Assembly: GCA_030247855.1 (NCBI GenBank)
Contig: JAPDRN010000064.1
Span: 62,001 to 126,000, forward strand
DNA: 64,000 nt
Direction of reading: 5' to 3'
From: Knufia peltigerae
Taxonomy: Eukaryota > Ascomycota > Eurotiomycetes > Chaetothyriales > Trichomeriaceae
The notes beneath the pieces are model-generated. The model was given only the letters and a program-made list of their open reading frames with translations, was not told the origin of the DNA and did no database searches. A program made the position numbers and the translations under genes. Below, piece after piece: positions 54,910 through 64,000 of the stretch (its first letter is position 1; each line of letters begins with the position of its first letter).

Positions 54910-56136
54910 TGTAGCGATAGCGACAGCGACTGCGCCGGAGCAGAGGAGAGGAGGACTAAATCGTGGGTGAAGATGTTTTGAGGACAGATGGTGGTGTAAT
55001 TCGAGGCTTTGGAGGGGTTATTCGTCGGCAAAGAGGAGAGGTGGCAATGAGCCAGCCAAGGGCCAGAGAAGTCGCAGGAGGGAGAAGATTGGTTACAGGA
55101 TAATGCGAGGTATGGAATAACTGAGAGAAGTTGATGGGGAGAGAGATGGCGACGGAGAGGAAGAGAGAGAAGGAAGCAGGTGAATGATATGGATGGAGTC
55201 TCTCTGTCTTGTTCTCTCTCTCTCTGCGCCGCTCGGCGTCTCGTATTACACAGCAAGAATCAGAATTAACTAAAAGTTACGGCCTGTGACCACCAAGTTC
55301 CATTCCGTCATCGGGTCTCAGCCTGGCATCTTTCTTATTGAAGAGTCCAGAGTCCACATACTCGTTTGTGTGTGTGTGTGTTTCTCTGTGCTTTCGACTT
55401 CTCGTACTCGTATTCCATCCCAACTTGGGCTGGTGAGGCTGAGATGATAACTACACCTTAATGTACTCAACAATTCTCTACCCTCCTTGCATCAATACAA
55501 TTAATATTCCCTCCCTCCTTATTGACTGCTCCATAAGTTCGTTTCTTTGAGTTCACCTTGATGAGGTACTTAGTTTCCACCTGCATATATTTCACTTCTT
55601 CTGTAAGCCTTGGTACCGGCAAGGCTGCACACACAATCCAGAGGCCAACAATTTCCATTTCCTTTGATATATCATTCTCTAATGAAAATAAATTCGTTGT
55701 CATGTCCTATACAAATGAAAGCCATCACTATATCTGTTCAAGTAGTGCGTACAGATAGGCAAGGGAGTCCAAAAAGCCTGCATCAGGACGGAGTATTGTA
55801 GGGCGGTCTCAAAGACAGTTTGTCAAAACATTATCTCTTTGGGAGTCATTAGAATCCATCCCAGACTGATCAATTGCAAATGTGTCCACCACCAGAGTTG
55901 TCAATCGCGCCGTACAGATGCCCAGAAACGGCATTGGTCTACATAGCAGCAGTGTTGAATCCTCCCATCTTCGCTTGGTTGATTGACAAAACCTCTCTAG
56001 ATCATGGGAAGCTGCTCCAAATTGGTTATCAAACTAGGCCACCGTACCCACGAAACCCATCGAAGAGGATTGACCTTGGTCCTCGTCCACTGTAATCTTG
56101 ACGAGGTTGATTTCCGACACCCTCTTGACCTCTTCT

Positions 56137-56508
56137 CTAGAACGGACTGATCTCTTTGGAAGTTATTGATGGAACTGGTGGTATTGATGACGCTGTTGAC
56201 GAAGTGCTGGTGCGTCGCAGTCGGAACTTTCGTGATTTTCTCGTCGAGATTGTCGAGGTCGATGTGGACGCGGAGGTCGTTGTCATCGTCGAAACATCGG
56301 TCCTCCGCCGCGGGAGAAACCTTCTCGACCTTCGACCCGTGCTGCTTCCGGACGATGACGAGGTCGTCATGGATGTGTCGGTATGTGTTGGATGAGTACG
56401 GTGAAGGTCGTACGTTGGCGTGTAGGCCGGTCCTGCTCCGGGGAAAGCAACACCACTTGCGGCAAGGCCGTTCAGAAATGCCTTCAGCACAATACCCCAT
56501 GTCTCCAT
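56137..56508 (-). CDS. Hypothetical small Ser/Thr/Arg-rich protein
   Basis: A 123-codon frame starting with ATG. A mildly hydrophobic N terminus (METWGIVLKAFLNGLAASG) precedes a Ser/Thr/Arg-rich tail with repeated STST runs. No domain is recognised. The same DNA is open in another minus frame (55997-56536) and on the plus strand (56156-56395). The signal may come only from the repetitive TCG/ACG composition, so support is weak. Confidence 0.25.
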   Translation of the reverse strand: METWGIVLKAFLNGLAASGVAFPGAGPAYTPTYDLHRTHPTHTDTSMTTSSSSGSSTGRRSRRFLPRRRTDVSTMTTTSASTSTSTISTRKSRKFRLRRTSTSSTASSIPPVPSITSKEISPF

Positions 56509-57461
56509 TGCTCAGAAACTGATAGGAAGGGCTCACTGATTTTCTTCAGGAAGAAGTATGAATGAAGACAAGATGGGCCGTTCAGACTTCACCGGAAACG
56601 TGTAGAACATGTGCAATCTTATATGGTCCATACAAAAGGGGAGATGTTTGTCCTCGTCAGCTTACCTGCTTTCTTCGCGCCCTCTATCCATGTCAGCGCT
56701 TGTTAGATCCTGATCACGTACTCGTGTGTGTTGGTAGATACGAAACAGAGAAAGCCCAACCATCCACAAAGTGTGCGCTGCCAGTTCCAGATGTATCCTA
56801 GTGTTCGAGACCCATCAGTTGTAGATGGCTTGCCTTAACAACATCTGGTCCAAACACGTGTGACAGCGTACGGTGATCTTAACGTGGACCTTGGGGGCCA
56901 GCACAACCCATAAGCACAGGTCTTGATGTCAGCATGGGGGATTAATTCAACAAAGGCCCGCCATTGGTCATGCCTTGGTAATTGACTCGTACCTGCTTGA
57001 CGAAGTCGACCAAGGAATACAGGATTTGAGACCGGATTCATTGAGGGTAACGTAGCAGTTACCTCCTTGGGTAGCTAGACTTGATCTGCCCTGGTGTTGT
57101 TTACTTTCTTTCTCTGGACAGAAAATATGCGACGAGGTCCCAGCGAAGCCTCCCGTGGCCACTCGCTCAACCTAGTCCTCAATCTTGGGCTCGTTCGGGT
57201 CGATATCGTTCAAGTGTCGGATATCACACAGTAAATGCTTGGATAGTTCAGATCACTAAGCAGAATGGTTTGAGGTTTCAAGAATTGCAGACTGGCTCGC
57301 GATCTTTTTCCCCACCACCCCCATCATGCTCATTTTGCCATTCGCTCTCCGTAGTCCCTTCCTACATTCAATACACCTAGTCAAGTCCTGTTGGTTTGCC
57401 AGTCTTTACCTTCTCAATATCGGCATCTCCAGCTTTGGTGAGCACCAGTCACTAAAGCGCC

Positions 57462-57865
57462 ATGGATCCAGCTCAACTGACCATTGCGGCGATGAGGGGT
57501 TCCCGGACGAGCTGCGCAGCCCTCTCGTCATACTATGACAGTGGTACGCATGTTACCCTTACCGTTTGCCTCCTGGGGCCTGAAAATGATATGGATCCCA
57601 CGCAAGAGGATCTGATCAATACTTACGGTATCACTGCCATATGGCAATTCGGAGGTCGAAAAGCCGGAGGATATTGCAGAGGTTACCATGGCTGGAAGAA
57701 GAAGAAGCATTGTCACGTGTCTCATTCAACACTGAAGCTATCGCCAATGCAGAGGACGAAGACTACCTCCAGACGAGAAGCGTCCAGAAGTCGTGGAACA
57801 GGAGTATTGCGAAGTCCAATGCAGAATTCACTCTGGCTTTGAGAGAGAAGGTCGACCGTCCATAG
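57462..57865 (+). pseudogene. Possible broken ORF, unidentified
   Basis: One frame opens with ATG at 57462 (MDPAQLTIAAMRGS, then DPTQEDLINTYGITAIWQFG). A second, shifted frame continues in coding-like style to 57865 (WLEEEEALSRVSFNTEAI, then SWNRSIAKSNAEFTLALREK). No clean intron joins them. This could be a frameshifted relic or chance. Confidence 0.2.
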
Positions 57866-59081
57866 CCAACACATACATGTCTTCTTCCGTCCTATCGCTT
57901 TGTCTGACCACAGGGTGGCGGACTGCCGCAACTTTCCTCTCCCTACCGAAACGTTTTTGATCATGGTCCAAGAAAACGTCGTATCAGAGGTAGGTATATC
58001 AGGGGAAGAAGTTAGCATGAACACATAATCTCAAAGAGTCGCATTCCTAACGCATTTCGAACACACCTCCACGCGGCTGACCCAACGCGTCTTCTCGGAC
58101 ACGCCTGCACGCGGATCGTTCACTGACGCCTGGTGAAGCCAGCCCCCGTCTCTATGGCTCTTATTGGCTCTTCTGTGTGCTGAATCCAGGGCTTATATCT
58201 GTGAAAAGTGCAATTCCTCTCAACAATTCCTCAATCTACCTGTGGCTTGCCTGGTGTAAGTGGTTTCACGACCACTTTCCGCCAGTCCAAGACCAGCCTG
58301 GTATTCGCCAGAGAAGAGGCACTTTATCTTGGGGTAATTTATCTGCCCTGACGCCCAGTGGTGACTCGAATCACTGGGTCGGTTCCCAACATACATGGCC
58401 TCTATATGTGAGTGTCCTAGTTGGGAGATAACGTGACGGACCTTCGGAAAAAATCCCCCGCCTGGGATTTTCCTCGGCCTGGCCGGTAACCACCCAGCGT
58501 GTGGTTGCCTGCCAGGCTAGAGTTTTGCTGATTGAAAAATATGACCATGGGGGAGGTCGTCTTTTTGGGGGTTTCTCACTATGGTTCAAACACCTTGGTT
58601 GGGTGTGATCGCAACGCAGTACGAATCTGTGATCTACCTCTATTGAAAAGCCAACTCGAAAGCAGGAATAGTACCTTGCTCATGATTTTATTCGTCAGGT
58701 TTTTAAACCCTTTCATATGGTAACGTAACAGTATGGACTTGAAAGACTTCAAGTCGTCGATAAGACAGCCTCGTCTCGGGGCGGAAAAGGAGAAAAGCAC
58801 CCGTGCGACAACAGCCTCGCTGCCTCGGCGGTGATATCCTTTTTCTCCCTTCCCCGCATTTCTCGAAATTCCTCGTTCAAGCAGAGGTCTATTATGATTA
58901 CTTCGCATGAACCTCTCCGAGCTCATTTGTACAGTAGAATCTCAACAACTGACCTTCCCACCGTATGAGTTTCCAGGCAGAAACCTTTTCCTCAAGACCG
59001 ATCGAGTTCTCCATACGATTTCTGTGACGGTATTGACACACAGTCTCCCAGAACCCGCCCACCCCGCAACCGCCTTCAACA

Positions 59082-60374
59082 ATGCCTCAACGACTCTTGA
59101 TCGGCCTCTCGCAATCCCACACCCTCTCCTCCGTACCTCAGACGCTCTCGGCTCTGCGCGACACCACGAAACGTGCCGCGGAAAAGGGCATCTCGATCCT
59201 CCTCTTCCCGGAAGCATATCTGGGCGGGTACCCTCGGACGTGCAGCTTCGGGGCCGCCATCGGATCCCGCACCGACCTCGGCCGCGACCAATACCTCGCC
59301 TACACCAAGTCGGCCGTCGACCTGGGTGACACCCCGGGGGGTGCGGGTGATGAATGGCTCGAGAACTACCTCCCGGTCAACAAGGAGACCGGAAGGCGAG
59401 GTGACGGCACGCGCGAAACACTCGAAGAAATCGCCCGCGAGACGGGGGTCTTCATCGTCACGGGAGTCGTCGAAAAGGCCGGAGGCAGCTTGTACTGCTC
59501 GGCCGTCTACGTCGACCCGCGACGCGGCGTGGTTGGAAAGAGGAGAAAAGTCATGCCCACGGGCTCCGAAAGACTGGTGTGGGCACAGGGGTCGGCGTCG
59601 ACCTTGAAAGTCGCCACGACCACCATCAAGGGAGTCCGAGTCGTCATGGGTTGTGCCATCTGCTGGGAGAATTACATGCCCCTGCTGCGTTACAGTCTCT
59701 ATAGCCAAGGCGTGAACCTCTGGCTGGCACCCACCGCGGACCCCCGAGACACCTGGGAACCTCTGATGCGCACGATAGCGTGCGAAGGTCGCTGCTTCGT
59801 CCTCAGTGCGAACCAGTGTATGAAGAAGAAGAGTCTTCCCAGTTGGATCACCACGGGTGGTGCTTCATCGAGAGAAGAAGACCAAGCAACGTCTATGACC
59901 GGTGGTGGGGTGAGAGTCCACGAGACTCTGGCAAATGGTATCCCCGTCGGTAATAACACTACGCTCAGCAAGGGCGGTCGTAGGCTGTCCATGACAAAGA
60001 CCGAGGAGAATCACGAAATCGCATGGAAGTGTGATAATAACAAAACGATTGACGAGGAGGCGAACCCTCTTGTTGAAAATGACGACAACGGCAACAACAA
60101 CAACAACAAGACACAGCATCCACGAGACTTATCATCATCTGGAGACGGCAGCGGCGAAGAGTTTGTATCAGTCGGAGGCTCTTGCATAGTCAATCCCATG
60201 GGTAAGACCATCGCCGGACCGATCTGGGAAAAAGAAGACGAATTGTTGTACACCGAAGTCGACTTTGACGATTGTGATCGAGGACATCTTGATTTCGACG
60301 CCGCAGGACATTATTCTCGTCCTGATGCTTTCAAGTTGACCGTCGAAGGTTTGGATCTGAATCCGCCACCTTGA
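59082..60374 (+). CDS. Nitrilase (carbon-nitrogen hydrolase) with low-complexity insertion
   Basis: Open frame of 430 residues in an alpha-beta-beta-alpha sandwich family. The catalytic triad is intact: Glu44 in FPEAYLGGYP, Lys156 in KRRKVMPTGSERLVW and Cys194 in GCAICWENYMPL. The CWEN form, with LWLAPTADPRDTW and ANQCMKKKSLPSW, marks true nitrilases that convert nitriles to carboxylic acids plus ammonia. The C terminus GGSCIVNPMGKTIAGPIW is normal. Between them lies an unusual ~100-residue polar stretch with an Asn run. Part of it (59910-60116, 207 nt, residues 277-345) is bounded by GTGAGA and CACAG, so it may be a retained in-frame intron. Without it the protein would be 361 residues, near the usual length. 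The coding region is GC-rich. Confidence 0.92.
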   Translation: MPQRLLIGLSQSHTLSSVPQTLSALRDTTKRAAEKGISILLFPEAYLGGYPRTCSFGAAIGSRTDLGRDQYLAYTKSAVDLGDTPGGAGDEWLENYLPVNKETGRRGDGTRETLEEIARETGVFIVTGVVEKAGGSLYCSAVYVDPRRGVVGKRRKVMPTGSERLVWAQGSASTLKVATTTIKGVRVVMGCAICWENYMPLLRYSLYSQGVNLWLAPTADPRDTWEPLMRTIACEGRCFVLSANQCMKKKSLPSWITTGGASSREEDQATSMTGGGVRVHETLANGIPVGNNTTLSKGGRRLSMTKTEENHEIAWKCDNNKTIDEEANPLVENDDNGNNNNNKTQHPRDLSSSGDGSGEEFVSVGGSCIVNPMGKTIAGPIWEKEDELLYTEVDFDDCDRGHLDFDAAGHYSRPDAFKLTVEGLDLNPPP

Positions 60375-60827
60375 TTTTACTTATTGTAGTGAAATGTAAA
60401 TGTCTTGCTGTATAAATTACAATGATCCATCATGCAAAAAGGAAGACGACATCGTACTCAAGGATCAGCAACGTCTTCGCTAAAAAGATCGCTTTCGTCT
60501 CGTAACTCGACCCTTACTCCGCAGCTTGCAGGAATGGCCGGCATCCAGCTCAAGATCAATCAATTGAAATGTGTTTGACCGAGCGAGGCAAGAGACTTTT
60601 ACGTTTGAGGAAATTAACAGAGAAACAGGCGATGGCAGCTGTGGAACAGAGAGACTGAGATAAGCGAGAAAGGTAGCAGACAGACATGCCTGAAAAGTGC
60701 AATTCCAGCTTTCATTATGGCATCAGCTTACTGGGAACATGCCGCCACCATGTACATAGGGGTATCTCTGAGTCGTTTATTTCCATTCCGTCCAGATCAA
60801 GTTATACATTGGCATATTCAACCTCGT
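60375..60827. other. Intergenic between nitrilase and RSE1 3' ends
   Basis: 453 bp between convergent stops; only short unsupported ORFs. Confidence 0.5.
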
Positions 60828-63800
60828 TTAATACGCCACTCGTGTTCGCATGTCCGAAATCTTTCGTTCAATCTCGCGAACTGATCGATCCAGTTCGCCT
60901 GCAATCATCAACTTTTTGTCGTTTGGCAGAAGGAAATACGTTTCGCATAGGTCACCGTCAATAGTTCCCTTTGATGGTGCATAATAAGATCGGTAGATGA
61001 GATGGTCACGTCCGAGTAGAGGCGGGTTTCCGTTGGTCGAGGCCAGTTGCATCTCGAGAGACTGGAAGAAATCGACGTCTTCACGGCTGACAAAGGGCAC
61101 GAGTATACCCAGCGTGCCCTGGAAACCGGTCCAGAATACAACGTCTCGACCACCGGCCACCAGACTCGTTTTTTGGATGCTCGTAGGGATATCGCCTGGG
61201 AAAAAGTGTGCCATCAAGCTGAGCCTGTTGGGGGCGCCGCTGAGATACTGTCTCTCGTGGATCAAATGAGCCCCCGCGCCATCTTCGTCAGCCTCCTCGG
61301 AGGCTTTCTGCGGGCACCGGAGAAGCCACAAATTCCCAAACTTATCACCTCCCGCTACTGTTTCATAATCGACCATGGTCGCGCAGGTGGTCCAGCGCGC
61401 AATGACGTCGTCTGCGAAAGGGATAAGTTTGTTTTCTTGAAACTTGTAGACCACATAAATGACACTCTCTTGTACATCGCTGACAACAATCCTGCTTCCC
61501 TGAGTTTGCAGGCCAACGATGACATTAGACATGCGGACTTGACATTTGCGAAGCATCTGTTTCATGCCCAAGTCGTAGATTCTGAGGTCTGTGCCAACCC
61601 CGGCAAGAAGTCGCCCTTGGAATGCGAGGAGGGCAGTCGGCGGCTGCTCGACCTTTGTCTTGTGGATGAATTCCAGTTCTTTACCATCCTCGTGGAATCG
61701 ATAGACGTGTAGGAATCCCGCAGTAAATGATCTCGGATTGACTGTCAAGTCTTTGGCGGTTCCAACAATCAAAAAAGTTTCATCGTCTTGCCCCGCGAAT
61801 GGTGCTGCCGCAATGCTTGTTGCACACTCATTATCTTCTAGGTCAAGAGTGAAGAGAACCGACTTTGTCGTGACTGGGTCAATGATCTGTATGCACGATG
61901 ACCAGTGCCCAGTTCCTCGAGGATATCCGAATTCTTCAGGAGGTAAGACAATCGCATCGCCATTGACAGCGGTAGAATCAGTTAGTAGTTTTTGCCGTGT
62001 CGTGGGTGCAAGGACGTTATTCTCGGCCTCAATGACGTAGAAGAGTGGATGCTCAGGATGTTTGACGAATTTTCGAGGTGTATATGAGAGTGGAATGTTG
62101 TCTTGCAGTAAGTTCTTTGACAAATCCTCAATGGTGAAGATCCTGAGGAAAGCTGTTAGTGAGATACTCTCTGACATAATGAAGTAATGCTAGCATAATG
62201 AGGGGTTTTCAGAAGGAACAATTGGTTAATTTTGAATTCCACATAAAAGTTCTCGGTAAGAGCATAGTTATGGGTTCATCATAGAAAAGCGTAAAAACGG
62301 CAAACAAGCAAAGTGTGCTTACCTGAGATTCTGGCCTTGAATGCCCACCATCCCCTCGGGACACTGCTCGCTCGTGAAGTTCCAGACGTACTGAAGGCCA
62401 GCATAGTCCAGAGGTGTCAGCATGAAGCCGTTCGTCTGTGTGTCGGTATAGCCCAGCCACGCCCGCGAGCTTAAGGCCATCACTGCATTTTGACCCTTTA
62501 CCGAAACGCGGAAAAGTTTCGCCGGCTTCAATCCCAGAAATCGGGTCCTTGTGTCTGACAACTCCCCGGTGATTTCGTCTAGAACAGTGCGAAGGTAGAC
62601 GCCAGAATAAAGTCCGATGTGAAGATACAAAGTGGTTCCGCCCGATGTCGAATCAGCCATACCCATGATGGATAGGGCCGAGGGTGCCGAAGTCAGTGCC
62701 TGGACTGATTTGTTTTCAAGCGTCGAGTCGGGATCTAGACTAAGAATTCTAACCGTCGAATCGTCACATCCGACTGCCAGAAATGAGCTCCGCACACGGC
62801 CCTCTGGGACGTCGCCTAAGCTGAGACAAGTCACCGTTCCAGTCATTTCTCTGCGTTCATCGTATTCTGCAAGTGAGCCATCTGTGTCCAGCTCAAAGTA
62901 AACAATTTCACCAGAACTCAAGGCCACAGCAACTTGTCGTTCATTGGTGGTTGCTGCGACGATCGATCTATGTTGAGGTGCTGGCCATTCATTGACTCGC
63001 TTGTCAGCTCGGATATGTCGTATACCTCGGGGGTGAATCTGCAGTAGGGCGTCATCTCCCAATTGCTGTACGGCAAGGGTAGGAGCTGTTGACAAAAAGC
63101 CAGTATCCGTGACCTCCTCTACAGTCTCTCCTATGCTCAGCACAAGAGTACCTGACTTGAAAGACAAGACGATATATGCGTCATACTCGTCTTCTCTGGT
63201 CAACTTAGTCGTCCAGACAGCCTCAGGTCTGTCAGGAAGCTCTGATTCTACAATTTCAGAAACAGATAAGCCATGCTTAAGAGTCTTGAAACTACTCCGA
63301 GCGCCGGAACCGCATATTGAGTAGATCTGAGGAGCATCTTCATCGAGCAAGTTTGCTACCTTGCAGTCCATCAAAGGATTCGCCGAATCAATGCTCTGTA
63401 CCAGGTTGAGGTTGGACAGAGGTCGAGGGTGGAAATATGCAGGAGAGTAGTCTTCAGAAGGGTCTGACGGGTAGTCGCCACTGGCAAACTCCGTCTCCTC
63501 GTCGTCATCACCCAGTTTCTCGAACTGATAGAAATGATGGTTCCCATTCTCAGCACTCACGAAGAGAAACCCACTCTTCAAGATGTGCAGACTATTGGCA
63601 ACTGGGACCGTGTCAAAGTACTTGACATTCAGAGCTTGAACTTCTCCAGTGGGTTGCCCATTCTCGTCTTGAACCATCTCTATCGTCGTTTTGAATAAAT
63701 CGCCATCCTCTGTCTGCAGAAGTAGGAAGAATTGTCCTTTCATCTTGTGCATAACACCAGCAACAATGTGCCGTTTTCGTTCGGGGTTCTCAAGTATACC

Positions 63801-64000
63801 CCTCCTTCGAGGTATGGGAACTCGGAAGGCGTCTTGGTTGGAATGTCGATAGGTGATATTGTCCTCTGCACACACAAGAACACCGCTGGGCCCATCAGAA
63901 CCGCCGGGAACCTGGAACAACTTCGTGGCGTCCCGGGCAACGGGCTCGGCCCATTTACGGACAACATGGTTTAAACCCAAGTCGAGCTCGTAGTAGACCA
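60828..64000 (-). CDS. RSE1: Splicing factor 3B subunit RSE1/SF3B3 (C-terminal 996 residues)
   Basis: Partial: the frame is open to the window end. Exons are >64000-62323 and 62142-60828, joined over a 180-nt intron (GTAAGC...CCTCAG), the longest found here. The join restores [15 protein letters not shown]. Visible text such as [25 protein letters not shown]-like [11 protein letters not shown] and the C-terminal [13 protein letters not shown] and [11 protein letters not shown] is characteristic of the SF3B3/DDB1-like triple beta-propeller. The protein is a core part of SF3b in U2 snRNP and helps recognise the branch site. About 200 N-terminal residues are missing, judged from the usual ~1,200 length. 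The in-frame ATG at 62177 lies in the intron and is not a start. Confidence 0.94.

Larger units (their letters stand above)
54910..59081. other. Gene-poor stretch, 4.2 kb
   Basis: The largest gap. It holds the DSK2 leader (GA/CT tracts, a GTGTGTGTGTGT run at about 55366-55380), a candidate small ORF at 56137-56508 and a possible broken ORF near 57462-57865. Opposite-strand frames overlap at 56.0-56.5 kb with near-equal coding look. No transposon ends or RNA genes were seen. Confidence 0.45.

Noticed and set aside
62143..62177. ATG at 62177 as a separate gene start for the RSE1 C terminus
   Set aside because: It lies in a GT-AG intron; splicing joins two parts of one SF3B3-like protein in frame.
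1..64000. CRISPR arrays, insertion sequences, prophage or bacterial operons
   Set aside because: None seen; introns and gene families are eukaryotic and fungal throughout.

Overview
The window reads as nuclear DNA of a filamentous ascomycete (Pezizomycotina). Genes carry short GT-AG introns, mostly 48-85 nt with a few of 100-180 nt, and several have a visible CTAAC-type branch site. The proteins include fungal Zn2Cys6 regulators, a PAN3 with a CCCH finger and kinase-like fold, and a secreted Thr-rich protein. Fungal-type sugar transport, nitrilase, old-yellow-enzyme and intradiol dioxygenase genes are also present. The overall look suits Eurotiomycetes, possibly Chaetothyriales (black yeasts), but that placement is inference. 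There is no sign of prokaryotic, viral or CRISPR content.

Layout. 0-5 kb: a partial ING-family gene (YNG2-like) head to head with the class I histone deacetylase HOS2, then RNA polymerase III subunit RPC34. 5.4-11.1 kb: co-chaperone STI1 and a KHA1-like K+/H+ antiporter. 11.5-14.8 kb: a Zn2Cys6 regulator convergent with an old yellow enzyme. 16.5-25.2 kb: a PHD-finger protein, a UBA-UAS-UBX protein (ucp10/FAF2 type), and eight-exon PAN3 head to head with it. 25.6-29.6 kb: LSM7 with an RGG-rich N terminus, then a protein with an internal Zn2Cys6 cluster.

31.4-42.1 kb is the most accessory-looking stretch. It holds an intradiol ring-cleavage dioxygenase, a Zn2Cys6 regulator, a truncated ORF relic, an MFS sugar transporter, an SMP-30/gluconolactonase-like enzyme and a SAM methyltransferase. 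Together they resemble a small catabolic locus (uptake, lactone hydrolysis, ring cleavage, regulator), though co-function is inferred only from proximity.

43-64 kb: a secreted Thr-rich protein and a METTL21/EFM2-type methyltransferase. Next is a four-exon RPB10, assembled here by hand from exons of 36-87 nt. UTP17 (SSU processome) shares a 286-bp divergent promoter with it. Then come a mitochondrial enoyl-CoA hydratase-like protein, ubiquilin DSK2, a 4.2-kb gene-poor gap, a nitrilase with an Asn-rich insertion, and the C-terminal 996 residues of splicing factor RSE1.

Housekeeping RNA-metabolism genes (RPC34, PAN3, LSM7, RPB10, UTP17, RSE1) are interspersed with the accessory functions. I found no tRNA or rRNA gene and no intact transposon. 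No obviously new multi-gene system stands out. The best leads are the 31-42 kb locus, a start-site uORF with an ATGA overlap, an in-frame intron-like insertion in the nitrilase, and a recurring TACGGAGTA intergenic motif.
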